Source of the DNA: Paracoccaceae bacterium
GTDB taxonomy: Bacteria > Pseudomonadota > Alphaproteobacteria > Rhodobacterales > Rhodobacteraceae
Length of the DNA: 44,492 nucleotides
Assembly: GCA_947468085.1 (NCBI GenBank)
Contig: CANIKY010000011.1
Coordinates: 1 to 44,492, forward strand
Direction: 5' to 3'
In this document: positions 8,121 through 16,838 of the stretch, piece by piece
How the letters are laid out: every line of letters starts with the position of its first letter
Numbering within the stretch: position 1 is the stretch's first letter
Notes under the pieces: generated by a model
Seen by the model: the letters and a program-made list of their open reading frames with translations, nothing else
What the model was told of the DNA's origin: nothing
The model's database searches: none
Made by a program: the position numbers and the translations under genes

Positions 8121-9427
8121 TTCCGCCCCCCGTTCAGCGCATCCAGACGTGCGCGCACCGACAGGCCGTGGGCTTCAAGGCTTTCCGATTGCGCCAAGCG
8201 TTCGGCGGCAGGGCCAATGGCTGCAAGCGCGGCTGGCGTCATCTTGGCAAGGGTGGTGCGTTTAAGAAAGTCCATCACTGACAGTCCGCTGGAAAACCGT
8301 GCCGAGCGTGCGGTGGGCAGCACATGGTTCGGCCCGCCAACGTAATCGCCGATGGCTTCCGGAGTCCATGCCCCTAAGAAGATCGCGCCTGCATGGGTGA
8401 TTTTTTGGCTTAATGCGTCAGGATCGGCCACGCAAAGCTCTAGATGTTCTGGGGCGATGCGGTTTGACAGCACCGCCGCCTCGTCCAGATCGCGCACGGT
8501 GATGACAGCACCATTGTGCGCCCAAGATGCGCCTGCGATGGCACGGCGTTGCAGGGTTTGCAGGCGCGCTTCCACGGCTGCGGCAACCGCACGGCCAAAG
8601 GCTGCATCGGTGGTGATCAAAATCGATTGCGCGCTTTCGTCATGTTCGGCTTGGCTCAGCAAATCCAGCGCCAGCCAGTCTGGGTTGTTGTCGGCATCGG
8701 CGATAATCAAAATCTCAGAGGGGCCCGCAATCATATCAATGCCCACCCGCCCAAACACCCGCCGTTTGGCCGCCGCCACATAGGCATTGCCCGGCCCTGT
8801 GATCTTATCGACCGCTGCAATCGACGCCGTGCCATAAGCCAAAGCCGCAATCGCCTGCGCTCCGCCAATGCGGTAAACCAGATCGACGCCCGAAATTTGG
8901 GCGGCCAGCAAAACCAAGGGGTTCACCACGCCACCGGGGGTCGGGCAAGCCACCACCAGCCGCTGCACGCCTGCCACCTTGGCCGGAATGGCGTTCATCA
9001 GCACGGATGAGGGATAAGAAGCCAGCCCGCCGGGCACATAAAGCCCCGCCGCTGAAACAGGCGTCCAGCGCCAACCAAGTTCGGCCCCCACCGCATCGGT
9101 CCACTGGGCATCTTGCGGCATTTGGCGGACGTGATAGGCGCGGATGCGATCGGCCGCCAGTTCCAGCGCCGCGCGATCCTGAGGCGAGACTTTGGCGCAG
9201 GCTTGGGCGATCTCGTCGGGCGAAAAAGCGAGGGTTTGGGGGGTAAGGGTGGTGCGGTCAAACTTTGCCGTCAGCTCAATCACCGCCGCATCGCCGCGCG
9301 CGCGCACATCGGCGATGATGGCCGATACAGCCTGATCCACATCCTCGGCCTCTTCGCGTTTCAGGCCCAGAAGGGCTTGAAAGCGCGGCTCAAAATCGGG
9401 GTCTTGGGTGGATACGAACACGGGCAT
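8117..9427 (-). CDS. hisD: Histidinol dehydrogenase
   Basis: A 436-residue enzyme for the last two steps of histidine synthesis, oxidising L-histidinol to histidine with NAD and zinc. Typical segments are PGGLASYPSSVLMNAIPAKV, KITGPGNAYVAAAKR and DMIAGPSEILI, and near the end GGPNHVLPTARSARFSSGLS. The start was set at the ATG giving MPVFVSTQDPDF; the frame extends 53 codons upstream but that part does not resemble the family. It heads the hisD-UPF0262-phosphatase unit; no other his genes are nearby. Confidence 0.95.
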   Translation of the reverse strand: MPVFVSTQDPDFEPRFQALLGLKREEAEDVDQAVSAIIADVRARGDAAVIELTAKFDRTTLTPQTLAFSPDEIAQACAKVSPQDRAALELAADRIRAYHVRQMPQDAQWTDAVGAELGWRWTPVSAAGLYVPGGLASYPSSVLMNAIPAKVAGVQRLVVACPTPGGVVNPLVLLAAQISGVDLVYRIGGAQAIAALAYGTASIAAVDKITGPGNAYVAAAKRRVFGRVGIDMIAGPSEILIIADADNNPDWLALDLLSQAEHDESAQSILITTDAAFGRAVAAAVEARLQTLQRRAIAGASWAHNGAVITVRDLDEAAVLSNRIAPEHLELCVADPDALSQKITHAGAIFLGAWTPEAIGDYVGGPNHVLPTARSARFSSGLSVMDFLKRTTLAKMTPAALAAIGPAAERLAQSESLEAHGLSVRARLDALNGGRK

Positions 9428-9489
9428 GGCACAACCTTTTGCTTTGGCTTTCCTTAGCGGCACGAAGGCTGTGCTGCAAGGCGGGGCTC

Positions 9490-10503
9490 TTAGGCCACGG
9501 TGCCGAAATGCGAAAAGCGGTGGGGTGACAACCCGTATTTCTTGCGAAAGCTTTTGGAAAAATGTGACGCACTGGCAAAGCCGCAAGCCACAGCGACCTC
9601 TGTCACTTTCATATCGGTTTCCGCCAGAAGGGCGCGCCCGCGTGCAAGGCGCAGGTCGTTCATGTAGCGTACAGGCGTGATGCCCAGATGGGCGGAAAAC
9701 AACCGTTCGATCTGGCGGCGCGACAGGGCCAGATGGGCGGCACAGGCGTCAAGGTCGAAATCCTCTTCGATGCGTGCTTCCAGAAACGCCGCCGCTTGCA
9801 ACAGTTTTTCGTGCCGTGTGCCCAATCGCGCTGCCATCGAGGTGGTTTGCTGATCGGCCTCATCGCGCTTTTGGGTCAACAGGCACATATTCATCACCTC
9901 TTGCCCCAAGGCAGCACCATGGCGGTCGGCAATCAGCTTTAGCATCAGGTCGGCAGCGGCGACCCCGCCGGCACAGGTCATCACACGGTCGTCGATGCAA
10001 AAGACTTGGCGGGCGGGGGCCATGTCGGGGTGAAGTTCAGCAAAGGCGGGGATATTGTCCCAATGCAGCGTAAACCTGCGCCCTTTCAAAATGCCTGCGG
10101 CGGCCAGCGCATAGGCCCCCGTGCAAAGCCCGCCCACAATCCGCCCGCGCCGCCACAGCCCGCGCAGCCAATCGCCCAAAGCTTGCGAGGCTTTGCCTTC
10201 GGGTTCCACGCCCGAGACGACGAAGATGATCCCCTCGGGCTGGGCCATGGCCCATGGCCCCTCAACCACAATCGGCACGCCGTTGGAACAAGCCACCGGC
10301 TGGCCGTCATCGGACAGAATCTGCCAGCGAAACAGCACTTGACCGGTCAATTGGTTTGCCATGCGCAAAGGTTCCAGCGCTGCGGCAAAGGCCAGCATGG
10401 TGAACTTGGGCAGCAAAACAAAGGTCACGTTCAGTGCGCGCTCTTGGGCGGCAACACTGACATGGGCAGCGCCCTTAGAGATGAATTTCACCGTTTCTCG
10501 CAT
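9490..10503 (-). CDS. GlxA-type transcriptional regulator (DJ-1/PfpI + AraC HTH)
   Basis: A 337-residue regulator. The N-terminal half is a DJ-1/PfpI-like amidase-fold domain with the nucleophile-elbow-like GGLCTGAYALAAAGIL; the C-terminal third is an AraC-type double helix-turn-helix ending VAVACGFASASHFSKSFRKKYG. Relatives control glycine betaine, carnitine or arginine catabolism, sensing a small molecule through the amidase-like domain. The start at 10503 follows AGGGGGG with five bases of spacing, better than the alternative 16 codons upstream. Its target is unknown; sarcosine oxidase and an MttB-type gene elsewhere in the window are conceivable but not adjacent. Confidence 0.85.
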   Translation of the reverse strand: MRETVKFISKGAAHVSVAAQERALNVTFVLLPKFTMLAFAAALEPLRMANQLTGQVLFRWQILSDDGQPVACSNGVPIVVEGPWAMAQPEGIIFVVSGVEPEGKASQALGDWLRGLWRRGRIVGGLCTGAYALAAAGILKGRRFTLHWDNIPAFAELHPDMAPARQVFCIDDRVMTCAGGVAAADLMLKLIADRHGAALGQEVMNMCLLTQKRDEADQQTTSMAARLGTRHEKLLQAAAFLEARIEEDFDLDACAAHLALSRRQIERLFSAHLGITPVRYMNDLRLARGRALLAETDMKVTEVAVACGFASASHFSKSFRKKYGLSPHRFSHFGTVA

Positions 10504-10571
10504 CGGCCCCCCTGCGGCCCTTACGCTAACACAGGTTGGACAGCATTGCATCGGGGCAAAGTGGTTTGGCC

Positions 10572-12290
10572 TTAGGTGCGCACGCCTGCGAATTTCACCT
10601 GCCAGTCGGCGCGTTCTTCATCGGTGATCTTGCGAAACAGGTTTTCGGGCACGGCAAATTCATGGCTGGAGGGCAGGGCGCGGATGGCTTCGGGCACATC
10701 GCTGGGCCAAGTCCAGTCGGTGGAGTTCAGGGCTGTCATCATGGCTGCCGCTGCATCGGGGATGAAGGGGGAAGACAGGATCGCATAGATGCGGATCAGG
10801 TTCAGCGCCAAGCGGATCATGGCTTGGGCTTGGTCGGGATCGGTTTTTACCACGCTCCACGGGGCGGCGGATTGCAGGTATTCGTTGCCCACCACCCAGA
10901 TGCCGCGAAGTTCAGCGGCGGCTTTGCGCACATCCATCGCGGCCATCAGGGTTTCATAGGTGCGAATGCGTGCGCCCAGATCAGCGATCAGGGCGGTTTC
11001 CTGCGCGCCGAAGGCCCCGCCTGCGGGTATGGCATCGCCAAATTTCGATTTGGCAAACTTAGTCACGCGGCTGACCAGATTGCCCAAGACATCGGCCAAG
11101 TCTTTGTTGACCGAGGTTTGAAAATTCTCCCACGTAAACTCGGCATCAGAGCTTTCGGGGGCGTGCGACAGCAGCCACCAGCGCCAGTAATCCGACGGCA
11201 GGATCGACAGAGCCTGATCCATAAACACCCCCCGCCCGCGCGAGGTAGAGAACTGGCCGCCGTCATAGTTGAGGTAATTGAACGACTTAAGGTAATCGAC
11301 CATCTTCCACGGCTCGCCCGATCCTAAGATTGTCGCGGGAAAAGACAGGGTGTGGAAGGGCACGTTGTCTTTGCCCATGAACTGGTAATAGGTCACGTCA
11401 GCAGCCCCCTTATCGGTGCGCCACCAGCGTTCCCACGCGTCATCGCCCAAGCCGTTCGCATCGGCCCATTCGGCGGTGCTGGCGATATATTCGATGGGCG
11501 CATCGAACCAGACGTAAAACACCTTGCCCTCCATCCCCGGCCAAGGTTGATCGCCGCGCTTTACAGGAATGCCCCAATGCAAATCCCGCGTGATCCCGCG
11601 GTCTTGCAACCCGTCACCATCGTTGAGCCATTTTTTGGCGATCGAGGTCGTCAGGATCGGCCAATCGTGTTTGGATTCGATCCACGCTTCCAGCTTATCG
11701 CGCAAAGATCGCTGCATCAGATAAAGGTGCTTTGTCTCGCGCACTTCCAGGTTGGTTGATCCGGATACGGTGGAATGGGGGTTGATCAGGTCGGTCGGGT
11801 CAAGCTGCTTGGTGCAATTGTCGCATTGATCACCCCGAGCCGAGGTATAGCCGCAGTTGGGGCACGTACCTTCGATATAGCGGTCAGGCAGAAATCGGCC
11901 ATCGTCGATGGAATAGACTTGGCTTTCGGCCACCTCGCGGATCAGGCCGTTGTCGGCCAGAACGCCGGCGAAATGCTGGGTCAGCGTGTGGTTGCGCTGG
12001 CTGGAAGAGCGGCCGAAATGGTCAAACGACAGCCGGAACCCGCGCGCGATTTCGGCCTGCACCTCGTGCATTTCGGCGCAATATTGATCGACCGGCTTGC
12101 CCGCTTTGGCAGCGGCGAGTTCGGCAGGTGTTCCGTGTTCGTCGGTGGCGCAGATGAACATCACCTCGTGCCCACGCGCCCTTGAGTAGCGCGCAAACAG
12201 GTCAGCGGGCAACTGGCTGCCCACCAGATTGCCCAAATGCTTGATTCCATTGATATAAGGAATGGCCGAGGTGATCAGTATCCGTGCCAT
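10572..12290 (-). CDS. metG: Methionine--tRNA ligase
   Basis: A 572-residue class I aminoacyl-tRNA synthetase that charges tRNA-Met. It shows the HIGH-type motif as HLGN (residues 18-21 after PYINGIK), a zinc knuckle with CPNC and CDNC, and [10 protein letters not shown] in the KMSKS position, a form common in alphaproteobacteria. The anticodon-binding helical domain fills the last third. The C-terminal tRNA-binding EMAP-like domain of E. coli MetG is absent, which is normal for the short form. The start was set at [12 protein letters not shown] rather than 17 codons earlier. Confidence 0.95.
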   Translation of the reverse strand: MARILITSAIPYINGIKHLGNLVGSQLPADLFARYSRARGHEVMFICATDEHGTPAELAAAKAGKPVDQYCAEMHEVQAEIARGFRLSFDHFGRSSSQRNHTLTQHFAGVLADNGLIREVAESQVYSIDDGRFLPDRYIEGTCPNCGYTSARGDQCDNCTKQLDPTDLINPHSTVSGSTNLEVRETKHLYLMQRSLRDKLEAWIESKHDWPILTTSIAKKWLNDGDGLQDRGITRDLHWGIPVKRGDQPWPGMEGKVFYVWFDAPIEYIASTAEWADANGLGDDAWERWWRTDKGAADVTYYQFMGKDNVPFHTLSFPATILGSGEPWKMVDYLKSFNYLNYDGGQFSTSRGRGVFMDQALSILPSDYWRWWLLSHAPESSDAEFTWENFQTSVNKDLADVLGNLVSRVTKFAKSKFGDAIPAGGAFGAQETALIADLGARIRTYETLMAAMDVRKAAAELRGIWVVGNEYLQSAAPWSVVKTDPDQAQAMIRLALNLIRIYAILSSPFIPDAAAAMMTALNSTDWTWPSDVPEAIRALPSSHEFAVPENLFRKITDEERADWQVKFAGVRT

Positions 12291-12357
12291 GTTGCGCCCC
12301 TTACCCCAGTTTTGCCCCCGTTTAGCGCAAGGCGCGGCCAAGGGCCATATGTTTGCT

Positions 12358-13026
12358 TTAAGGTGCGCTGTGATCGTGCCAAAGCTTGGCCTCTAAAACG
12401 GCGGGGCCAGTGGCATCGGCGGCGCGGCGTGAGAGGTGAAAGCGCGCCTCAGGCGCCATGCGGGCGCGCAGGCGCTGTAAGACCCAAGCACTGTGGCGCT
12501 GGATCAGGGTGGATGCGCTGGGGGCGGCGGCCATGTGCCAGCGGCTTTCGATGCCCTGCGCGCCGCCCATGTCAGGGGTCAACAGCAGGCCAAGGGGCGG
12601 CAGGCGGCCGGCGTGGCGGGCGGCCTCGGCCCCGGTTTCGGCGGCCAGATGCAAGCGGCGCACCGGTGTCAGTGCTGGAGGGCTGGGCAAATCGGCCAGC
12701 ACCAAGGGCACAGCGCCGGAACGCAGCGCCTCTTCCAGCGACCAAAGCAGGTCTTCGGGGCGACGCGCACGGGCAAACAAAATGCGACCGGGGTCGGCCA
12801 GTTCGGCCAGCCCCGGCGGATAAAGCCGCTCTGGCAGCCAACCCGGACTGATCCACAAAACCGGCCCCTGACTTTCGCCCAAGATCAGGGCTGCCAAAGC
12901 CGTGCGCGCAGGCCCGCAGACCTCATGCACCCGCCCGCGTGCAAGGCTTAACCCCAACCCGCCGGGCAGGGCTTGGGCGGGCCAAGCTTTGCGCCCTTGG
13001 GCGCCATGAAGAATCGCAAGTTCCAT
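12358..13026 (-). CDS. imuA: ImuA-like SOS mutagenesis accessory protein (no imuB adjacent)
   Basis: A 222-residue protein resembling ImuA, the RecA/SulA-like partner of ImuB and DnaE2 in error-prone repair. The core contains [19 protein letters not shown], where RecA has its nucleotide-binding loop, but without a functional GxxxxGK(T/S), as expected for ImuA. The ATG at 13026 lies 17 bases from a perfect LexA box, supporting SOS control. Usually imuA-imuB-dnaE2 form an operon; here metG follows instead, 67 bases downstream, so imuB and dnaE2 must be elsewhere or missing. Identification rests on overall resemblance plus the SOS box. Confidence 0.7.
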   Translation of the reverse strand: MELAILHGAQGRKAWPAQALPGGLGLSLARGRVHEVCGPARTALAALILGESQGPVLWISPGWLPERLYPPGLAELADPGRILFARARRPEDLLWSLEEALRSGAVPLVLADLPSPPALTPVRRLHLAAETGAEAARHAGRLPPLGLLLTPDMGGAQGIESRWHMAAAPSASTLIQRHSAWVLQRLRARMAPEARFHLSRRAADATGPAVLEAKLWHDHSAP

Positions 13027-13042
13027 CACGACACTTTAATAT

Positions 13043-13057
13043 GTTCTTGATACGTTC
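13043..13057. promoter_or_regulatory. LexA (SOS) box, GTTC-N7-GTTC
   Basis: The sequence GTTCTTGATACGTTC matches exactly the alphaproteobacterial LexA operator GTTC-N7-GTTC. It lies between the divergent imuA-like gene (start 13026) and the aldo/keto reductase gene (start 13121). On the minus strand a -10-like TATTAA follows immediately, so LexA binding would cover the imuA promoter. Confidence 0.85.
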
Positions 13058-13120
13058 TCAATCCCATGGCTTTCCTTTATCGCCCGACCACCCTAGCTTG
13101 CCCCCAAACAGGAGATTGCC

Positions 13121-14158
13121 ATGCGCCAGATTGATTTGGGACGGACAGGGATAAAAGTGTCGGAGCTGTGCCTTGGCACGATGACATGGGGCACGCAGAA
13201 CAGCGAAGCCGAAGGCCACGCGCAGATGGACATGGCGCTGGGTGAGGGCGTGAATTTCTGGGACACGGCCGAGATGTATCCCGTCAACCCTGTGTCCAAA
13301 GAAACCGCAGGGCGCACCGAAGAGATCATCGGCACTTGGTTTGCCACACGCGGTGGGCGCGCGCGTGTGGTTTTGGCCAGCAAGATCGCAGGCGGCGGGC
13401 AAAATGCAGTCCGCGACGGCATTCCACCATCGGCCAGCGTGCTGCGCCAAGCGGTAGAGGGCAGCTTGCAGCGGTTGCAGACAGACTGGATCGACCTGTA
13501 TCAAATCCACTGGCCTGCGCGCAAACATTACCACTTTCGCGACAACTGGGCCTATGACCCGCGCGCCAACGACCGCGCCCAGACCGAGGCTTTGATGCTG
13601 GATGTGCTGCAAGAGGCCGCCAAGCTGATCGCCGAAGGCAAGATCCGCGCCTTGGCCTTGTCGAATGAAACTGTCTGGGGGGCCGCAAAGTGGCTGTCCT
13701 TGGCCGAACAGCACGGCTTGCCGCGCATGGCCAGCGTGCAAAACGAATACTCGCTGCTGTGTCGGCAGTTTGACAGCGATTGGGCCGAGTTGTCGGTGAT
13801 GGAGGATATGCCGCTTTTGGCCTTCTCTCCCTTGGCTTGCGGGATTTTGTCGGGCAAATACCAAGGCGATGTGACACCGCAAGGCTCGCGCCGGTCGCTG
13901 AACCCGATCCTCAGCGGGCGGATGACACCGCGCGCTTTGCCCGCCGCCCAAGCCTATCTGGATATCGCCGCCCGTCATGGCCTTAACCCGTGCCAAATGG
14001 CCATCGCCTTCACCCAAACCCGCCCCTTTGCGACAATCCCGATTGTGGGGGCCACCAGTCTGGCGCAATTGGCTGTGAACATTGCGCCCATTACCCTGTC
14101 CAAAGAGGTCTTGCGCGACATCGCTGTCGCCCATAAAGCCCATCCGCAGCCCTTTTAA
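13121..14158 (+). CDS. Aldo/keto reductase (Tas-like)
   Basis: A 345-residue TIM-barrel NADPH-dependent oxidoreductase of the AKR superfamily. The catalytic tetrad is visible as Asp48 and Tyr53 (FWDTAEMYP), Lys88 (VLASKIAG) and His130 (LYQIHWPAR). Length and the NP-rich insert after Tyr53 resemble E. coli Tas. It reduces carbonyl compounds; the substrate is unknown. Its ATG follows AGGAG with good spacing. It is transcribed away from imuA and shares the intergenic region containing the LexA box, so it might respond to SOS as well; that is inference. Confidence 0.9.
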   Translation: MRQIDLGRTGIKVSELCLGTMTWGTQNSEAEGHAQMDMALGEGVNFWDTAEMYPVNPVSKETAGRTEEIIGTWFATRGGRARVVLASKIAGGGQNAVRDGIPPSASVLRQAVEGSLQRLQTDWIDLYQIHWPARKHYHFRDNWAYDPRANDRAQTEALMLDVLQEAAKLIAEGKIRALALSNETVWGAAKWLSLAEQHGLPRMASVQNEYSLLCRQFDSDWAELSVMEDMPLLAFSPLACGILSGKYQGDVTPQGSRRSLNPILSGRMTPRALPAAQAYLDIAARHGLNPCQMAIAFTQTRPFATIPIVGATSLAQLAVNIAPITLSKEVLRDIAVAHKAHPQPF

Positions 14159-14178
14159 GCGCGATTGGACCTTAGCCC

Positions 14179-14658
14179 TTGCCCTTTGTGATCCGCCTTG
14201 TGCTTGTGGCAGCCCTGTTGGCCGGCTGTAGCCATAAACCCGCACCGCAGGTCAGCTTTCGCGACCCCACGCGCCCGATCTATTCCTTGGCGGGTTTTGA
14301 TTCTGCACGGCTGTCGGGTGCTTGGCATCAGGTGGCGGGTTTTGGCGCGAAGTGCAGCGGCGGGGTGATCGACGTGGCGGCCTTGGCGCACTTTGATCTG
14401 TGCTTGCCAGAGGGTCAAAGGCAGGGCAGAGGGGCGATGGTGGCCACAAAGCCCGGACGCTTTGACCTGCAAGGGATAGGCCCGCTTTGGGTGCTTTGGG
14501 CCGATGCGGATGACCGCACTGTTGTCTTGGGCACGCCTTCGGGGGCTTATGGTTTTATCTTGAACCGCGACCCAAGCTTGCCTTCGGATCGGCTAAATGC
14601 CGCGCGAGATATTTTGGCTTTCGATGGCTATGACGTTGGCCAATTGGACGTTTATTAA
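14179..14658 (+). CDS. Lipocalin-like lipoprotein
   Basis: A 159-residue lipoprotein with signal peptide and lipobox LLAGC. After it come SLAGFDSARLSGAWHQVAGF, where the GxW of lipocalins appears as GAW, and a C-terminal part with PLWVLWADADDRTVVLGTP, matching the strand that ends lipocalin (Blc-like) barrels. It may carry a hydrophobic ligand at the membrane. The only start giving the full signal peptide is TTG at 14179; GTG at 14188 is an alternative three codons later. It sits 20 bases after the aldo/keto reductase and before the desaturase, which may reflect a lipid-related theme. Confidence 0.7.
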   Translation: MPFVIRLVLVAALLAGCSHKPAPQVSFRDPTRPIYSLAGFDSARLSGAWHQVAGFGAKCSGGVIDVAALAHFDLCLPEGQRQGRGAMVATKPGRFDLQGIGPLWVLWADADDRTVVLGTPSGAYGFILNRDPSLPSDRLNAARDILAFDGYDVGQLDVY

Positions 14659-14725
14659 GGATCATACCTTGCGAAAGCGGTGAAATTCCGCGACCTTGTG
14701 GGAAGCGTGCGCCCAAGAGGTTGAA

Positions 14726-15643
14726 ATGCCATCCGACCGATCCGAATTTGAAATGCCAACTGTCTTAATGCTGGCCGCGACCTATGCTGTCTGGGGTTTG
14801 GGCACCTTGATTTGGGGCCAAAGTGCTGTTTTGTCGGTGCTGGTGACCGGTATTGCCATCGCCCAATTCCTGTCGCTTCAGCACGAGGCGCTGCATGACC
14901 ACCCCTTTGCCAATCGCCATCTGAACGAGGCGCTGGTCTTTCCCTCCCTTGCGGTTTTTGTGCCTTATCGGCGCTTTCGCACCACCCATTTGCAACACCA
15001 CCGCGACCCCGCCCTGACCGACCCCTATGATGACCCGGAAGCAAACTATGTGGACCCGCAGGTATGGGTCAATCTGTCGCCCGTCAGGCGCTTTTTGCTT
15101 GAGGTGAACAACACGCTGTTGGGGCGGATTGTCTTGGGGCCGCTTTTGGGCACTTGGGCCTTTGTCTCTGGCGATGTGCGGTTGATCATGGCGGGGGAGG
15201 CCAAGGTTTTGCAGGCGTGGTTACTAAACCTTGTGGGCCTTGTGCCGGTTGTGATTTGGCTGTCATGGGCCGCAATGCCGTTGTGGGGCTACGGCTTGGC
15301 CATTTATCTGGCCATGGGGCTTTTGAAAATCCGCACCTTTTTGGAACACCGCGCCCACGCGTCGCACCGTGCCCGCACTGTCATTATCGAAGATCGCGGA
15401 CCTTTTTCTGTGTTGTTTTTAAATAACAACTTCCATGTGGTCCACCATATGCACCCCGGCGTGGCTTGGTACAAACTCCCTAAGCTTTATACGGACCGCA
15501 AAGCCCATTATCTGCGGCGCAATGACGGTTACATTTACCGCAGCTATGCCCAAGTCTTTGCTCAATATCTGCTGCGCGCCAAAGATCCCGTGCCGCATCC
15601 GGTTTGGCCGGTGCGCAAGGACGGGCGAGACGAGGCTAGCTGA
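14726..15643 (+). CDS. Fatty acid desaturase family protein
   Basis: A 305-residue integral membrane di-iron enzyme. The three histidine boxes are HEALHD (residues 53-58), HLQHH (88-92) and HVVHH (about 245), alternating with hydrophobic helices. Members introduce double bonds or hydroxyl groups into acyl chains, sterols or carotenoids; the substrate cannot be told. The ATG at 14726 is preceded by AGAGG with five bases of spacing; a TTG at 14696 in frame is less likely. The gene ends inside the Nudix gene of the opposite strand, with an 8-base tail-to-tail overlap. Confidence 0.88.
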   Translation: MPSDRSEFEMPTVLMLAATYAVWGLGTLIWGQSAVLSVLVTGIAIAQFLSLQHEALHDHPFANRHLNEALVFPSLAVFVPYRRFRTTHLQHHRDPALTDPYDDPEANYVDPQVWVNLSPVRRFLLEVNNTLLGRIVLGPLLGTWAFVSGDVRLIMAGEAKVLQAWLLNLVGLVPVVIWLSWAAMPLWGYGLAIYLAMGLLKIRTFLEHRAHASHRARTVIIEDRGPFSVLFLNNNFHVVHHMHPGVAWYKLPKLYTDRKAHYLRRNDGYIYRSYAQVFAQYLLRAKDPVPHPVWPVRKDGRDEAS

Positions 15644-16232
15644 TCCGCCGAAAGGTAGGCAAGGGGCCGGAATTGTCAAAGAAGGGCACGCCGGGTTGGT
15701 CATGGCCGGCCAAAAGGGCGCGCAGTTCGGCCAAGACAATCTCAGTGATGAAGGGCAGATCAAGACTGCGGGTCTCGTCCAAGGATACCCAGTGCAGGTG
15801 CGATAACTCATCCTCGGCCTCAGAAAAATCTTCCAGCGGGCCGTCGATATCGGCGGCATCTGCCAGAAAAAACCGCGCGTCAAAGCGGCGGGGGCTGCCG
15901 GGCGGGGTGATGGCGCGAAAGATAAAGCGCAGGGGGGCTGTCGGGGGCAGAGAGAGGCTGGTTTCCTCGCGCAACTCGCGGCGCACGCAGGCGACAAGGG
16001 CCGCAGGCGGCGGTGAAGCGGGCAGAAGATGCTGGCCCAAGCGCGCCTCGCACAAAGGCGACAGGCTGAGTGCATCGCTGTGATCGCCGCTGTCCACCCG
16101 ACCGCCCGGAAAGACGTATTTTGACGGCATAAACACCGCCCCCGCCCCGCGCTGGCCCATCAAAACCCGCCCCGCCCCGCCGCGCCTGATCAAAACCACG
16201 CTGGCAGCAGGGGTTATGGGCACCTCAGACAT
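15636..16232 (-). CDS. Nudix hydrolase (NUDT19-like split box)
   Basis: A 198-residue Nudix-fold protein. The Nudix box is split: FPGGRVD is separated from RRELREETSL by about 35 residues, as in the NUDT7/NUDT19-type CoA- and acyl-CoA-diphosphatase-like subgroup rather than in MutT. The catalytic REL-EE core is intact. It probably hydrolyses a nucleoside diphosphate linked to another group; CoA derivatives are a reasonable guess. Its first eight bases overlap the end of the DUF983 gene, so the two are co-transcribed. Confidence 0.8.
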   Translation of the reverse strand: MSEVPITPAASVVLIRRGGAGRVLMGQRGAGAVFMPSKYVFPGGRVDSGDHSDALSLSPLCEARLGQHLLPASPPPAALVACVRRELREETSLSLPPTAPLRFIFRAITPPGSPRRFDARFFLADAADIDGPLEDFSEAEDELSHLHWVSLDETRSLDLPFITEIVLAELRALLAGHDQPGVPFFDNSGPLPTFRRIS

Positions 16233-16665
16233 GGTTTAACACCGCTGAGTCATCGGCTGGATCGGCCGAAAAGCCGTGCATCCGCTTGGCCCATTGCAGG
16301 GCGACCATGGCGCCTTTAAGGCGCGGCAGCAGCACCAGCGACAACAGGGCCGTGCCGATCGTAAAGAAGGTGGCCATCACGGCCGGTTCTGGCCGCAATT
16401 CCACGAAGACATACAGCATCAAGGGCGCCATCAGGTGGCCCACGATCAAGATCGTCAGATACGCCGGGCCATCATCGGCGCGCTGGTGGGTATAGACCTC
16501 GCCGCACTCGGTGCAGGCATCGCACACCTTCAGATAGCTGTGAAGCAGCGCGCCTTGGCCGCATTTGGGGCAACGGCCGGCAAAACCACGGCGGATGGCG
16601 GGCCAAGTGGGGCGCTCGGCGGTGAGGGCATCTTCGGTCAGGTGGGTGGCGGCAGAATGGGTCAT
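16225..16665 (-). CDS. DUF983 family membrane protein
   Basis: A 146-residue protein of the DUF983 family. It has a zinc-ribbon-like pair, CPKCG and CDACTECG, near residues 33-60, followed by two hydrophobic helices (ILIVGHLMAPLMLYVF and FFTIGTALLSLVLLP). Function unknown. The start at 16665 is preceded by AAGGA with six bases of spacing; a longer frame to 16737 is less likely. It is the first gene of a two-gene unit with the Nudix hydrolase. Confidence 0.8.
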   Translation of the reverse strand: MTHSAATHLTEDALTAERPTWPAIRRGFAGRCPKCGQGALLHSYLKVCDACTECGEVYTHQRADDGPAYLTILIVGHLMAPLMLYVFVELRPEPAVMATFFTIGTALLSLVLLPRLKGAMVALQWAKRMHGFSADPADDSAVLNHV

Positions 16666-16751
16666 GATATGTCCTTCCGATGTCTGATCTAGCGCATATG
16701 GAACGGGAAGTTGAGAGGCCCACGAAGCTGGCGGCACAAAGTTTCATTTTT

Positions 16752-16773
16752 CTTTCCGCGCTGCGACGGAAAG
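16752..16773. promoter_or_regulatory. Inverted repeat upstream of the EF-hand/sigma operon
   Basis: CTTTCCG-N8-CGGAAAG lies about 65 bases before the EF-hand gene. The right arm also gives a GGAA that could be an ECF-type -35 with CGTAT at 16786-16790, but the gap is shorter than usual. It could be an operator or an autoregulated sigma promoter; evidence is sequence pattern only. Confidence 0.3.
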
Positions 16774-16838
16774 CCAAACCTCGCCCGTATCACCTGCATC
16801 AAGACCAGCACAGGGCGGGTCTAAGATAGGAGAATAAG

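Noticed and set aside
10536-11327. Long open frame antisense to metG (263 codons)
   Set aside because: Its translation is low-complexity and typical of the complement of a high-GC gene; metG on the other strand has full family motifs.
13058-14245. Long open frame antisense to the aldo/keto reductase (395 codons)
   Set aside because: The reductase has an intact catalytic tetrad and ribosome-binding site; the antisense frame has no recognisable domain.
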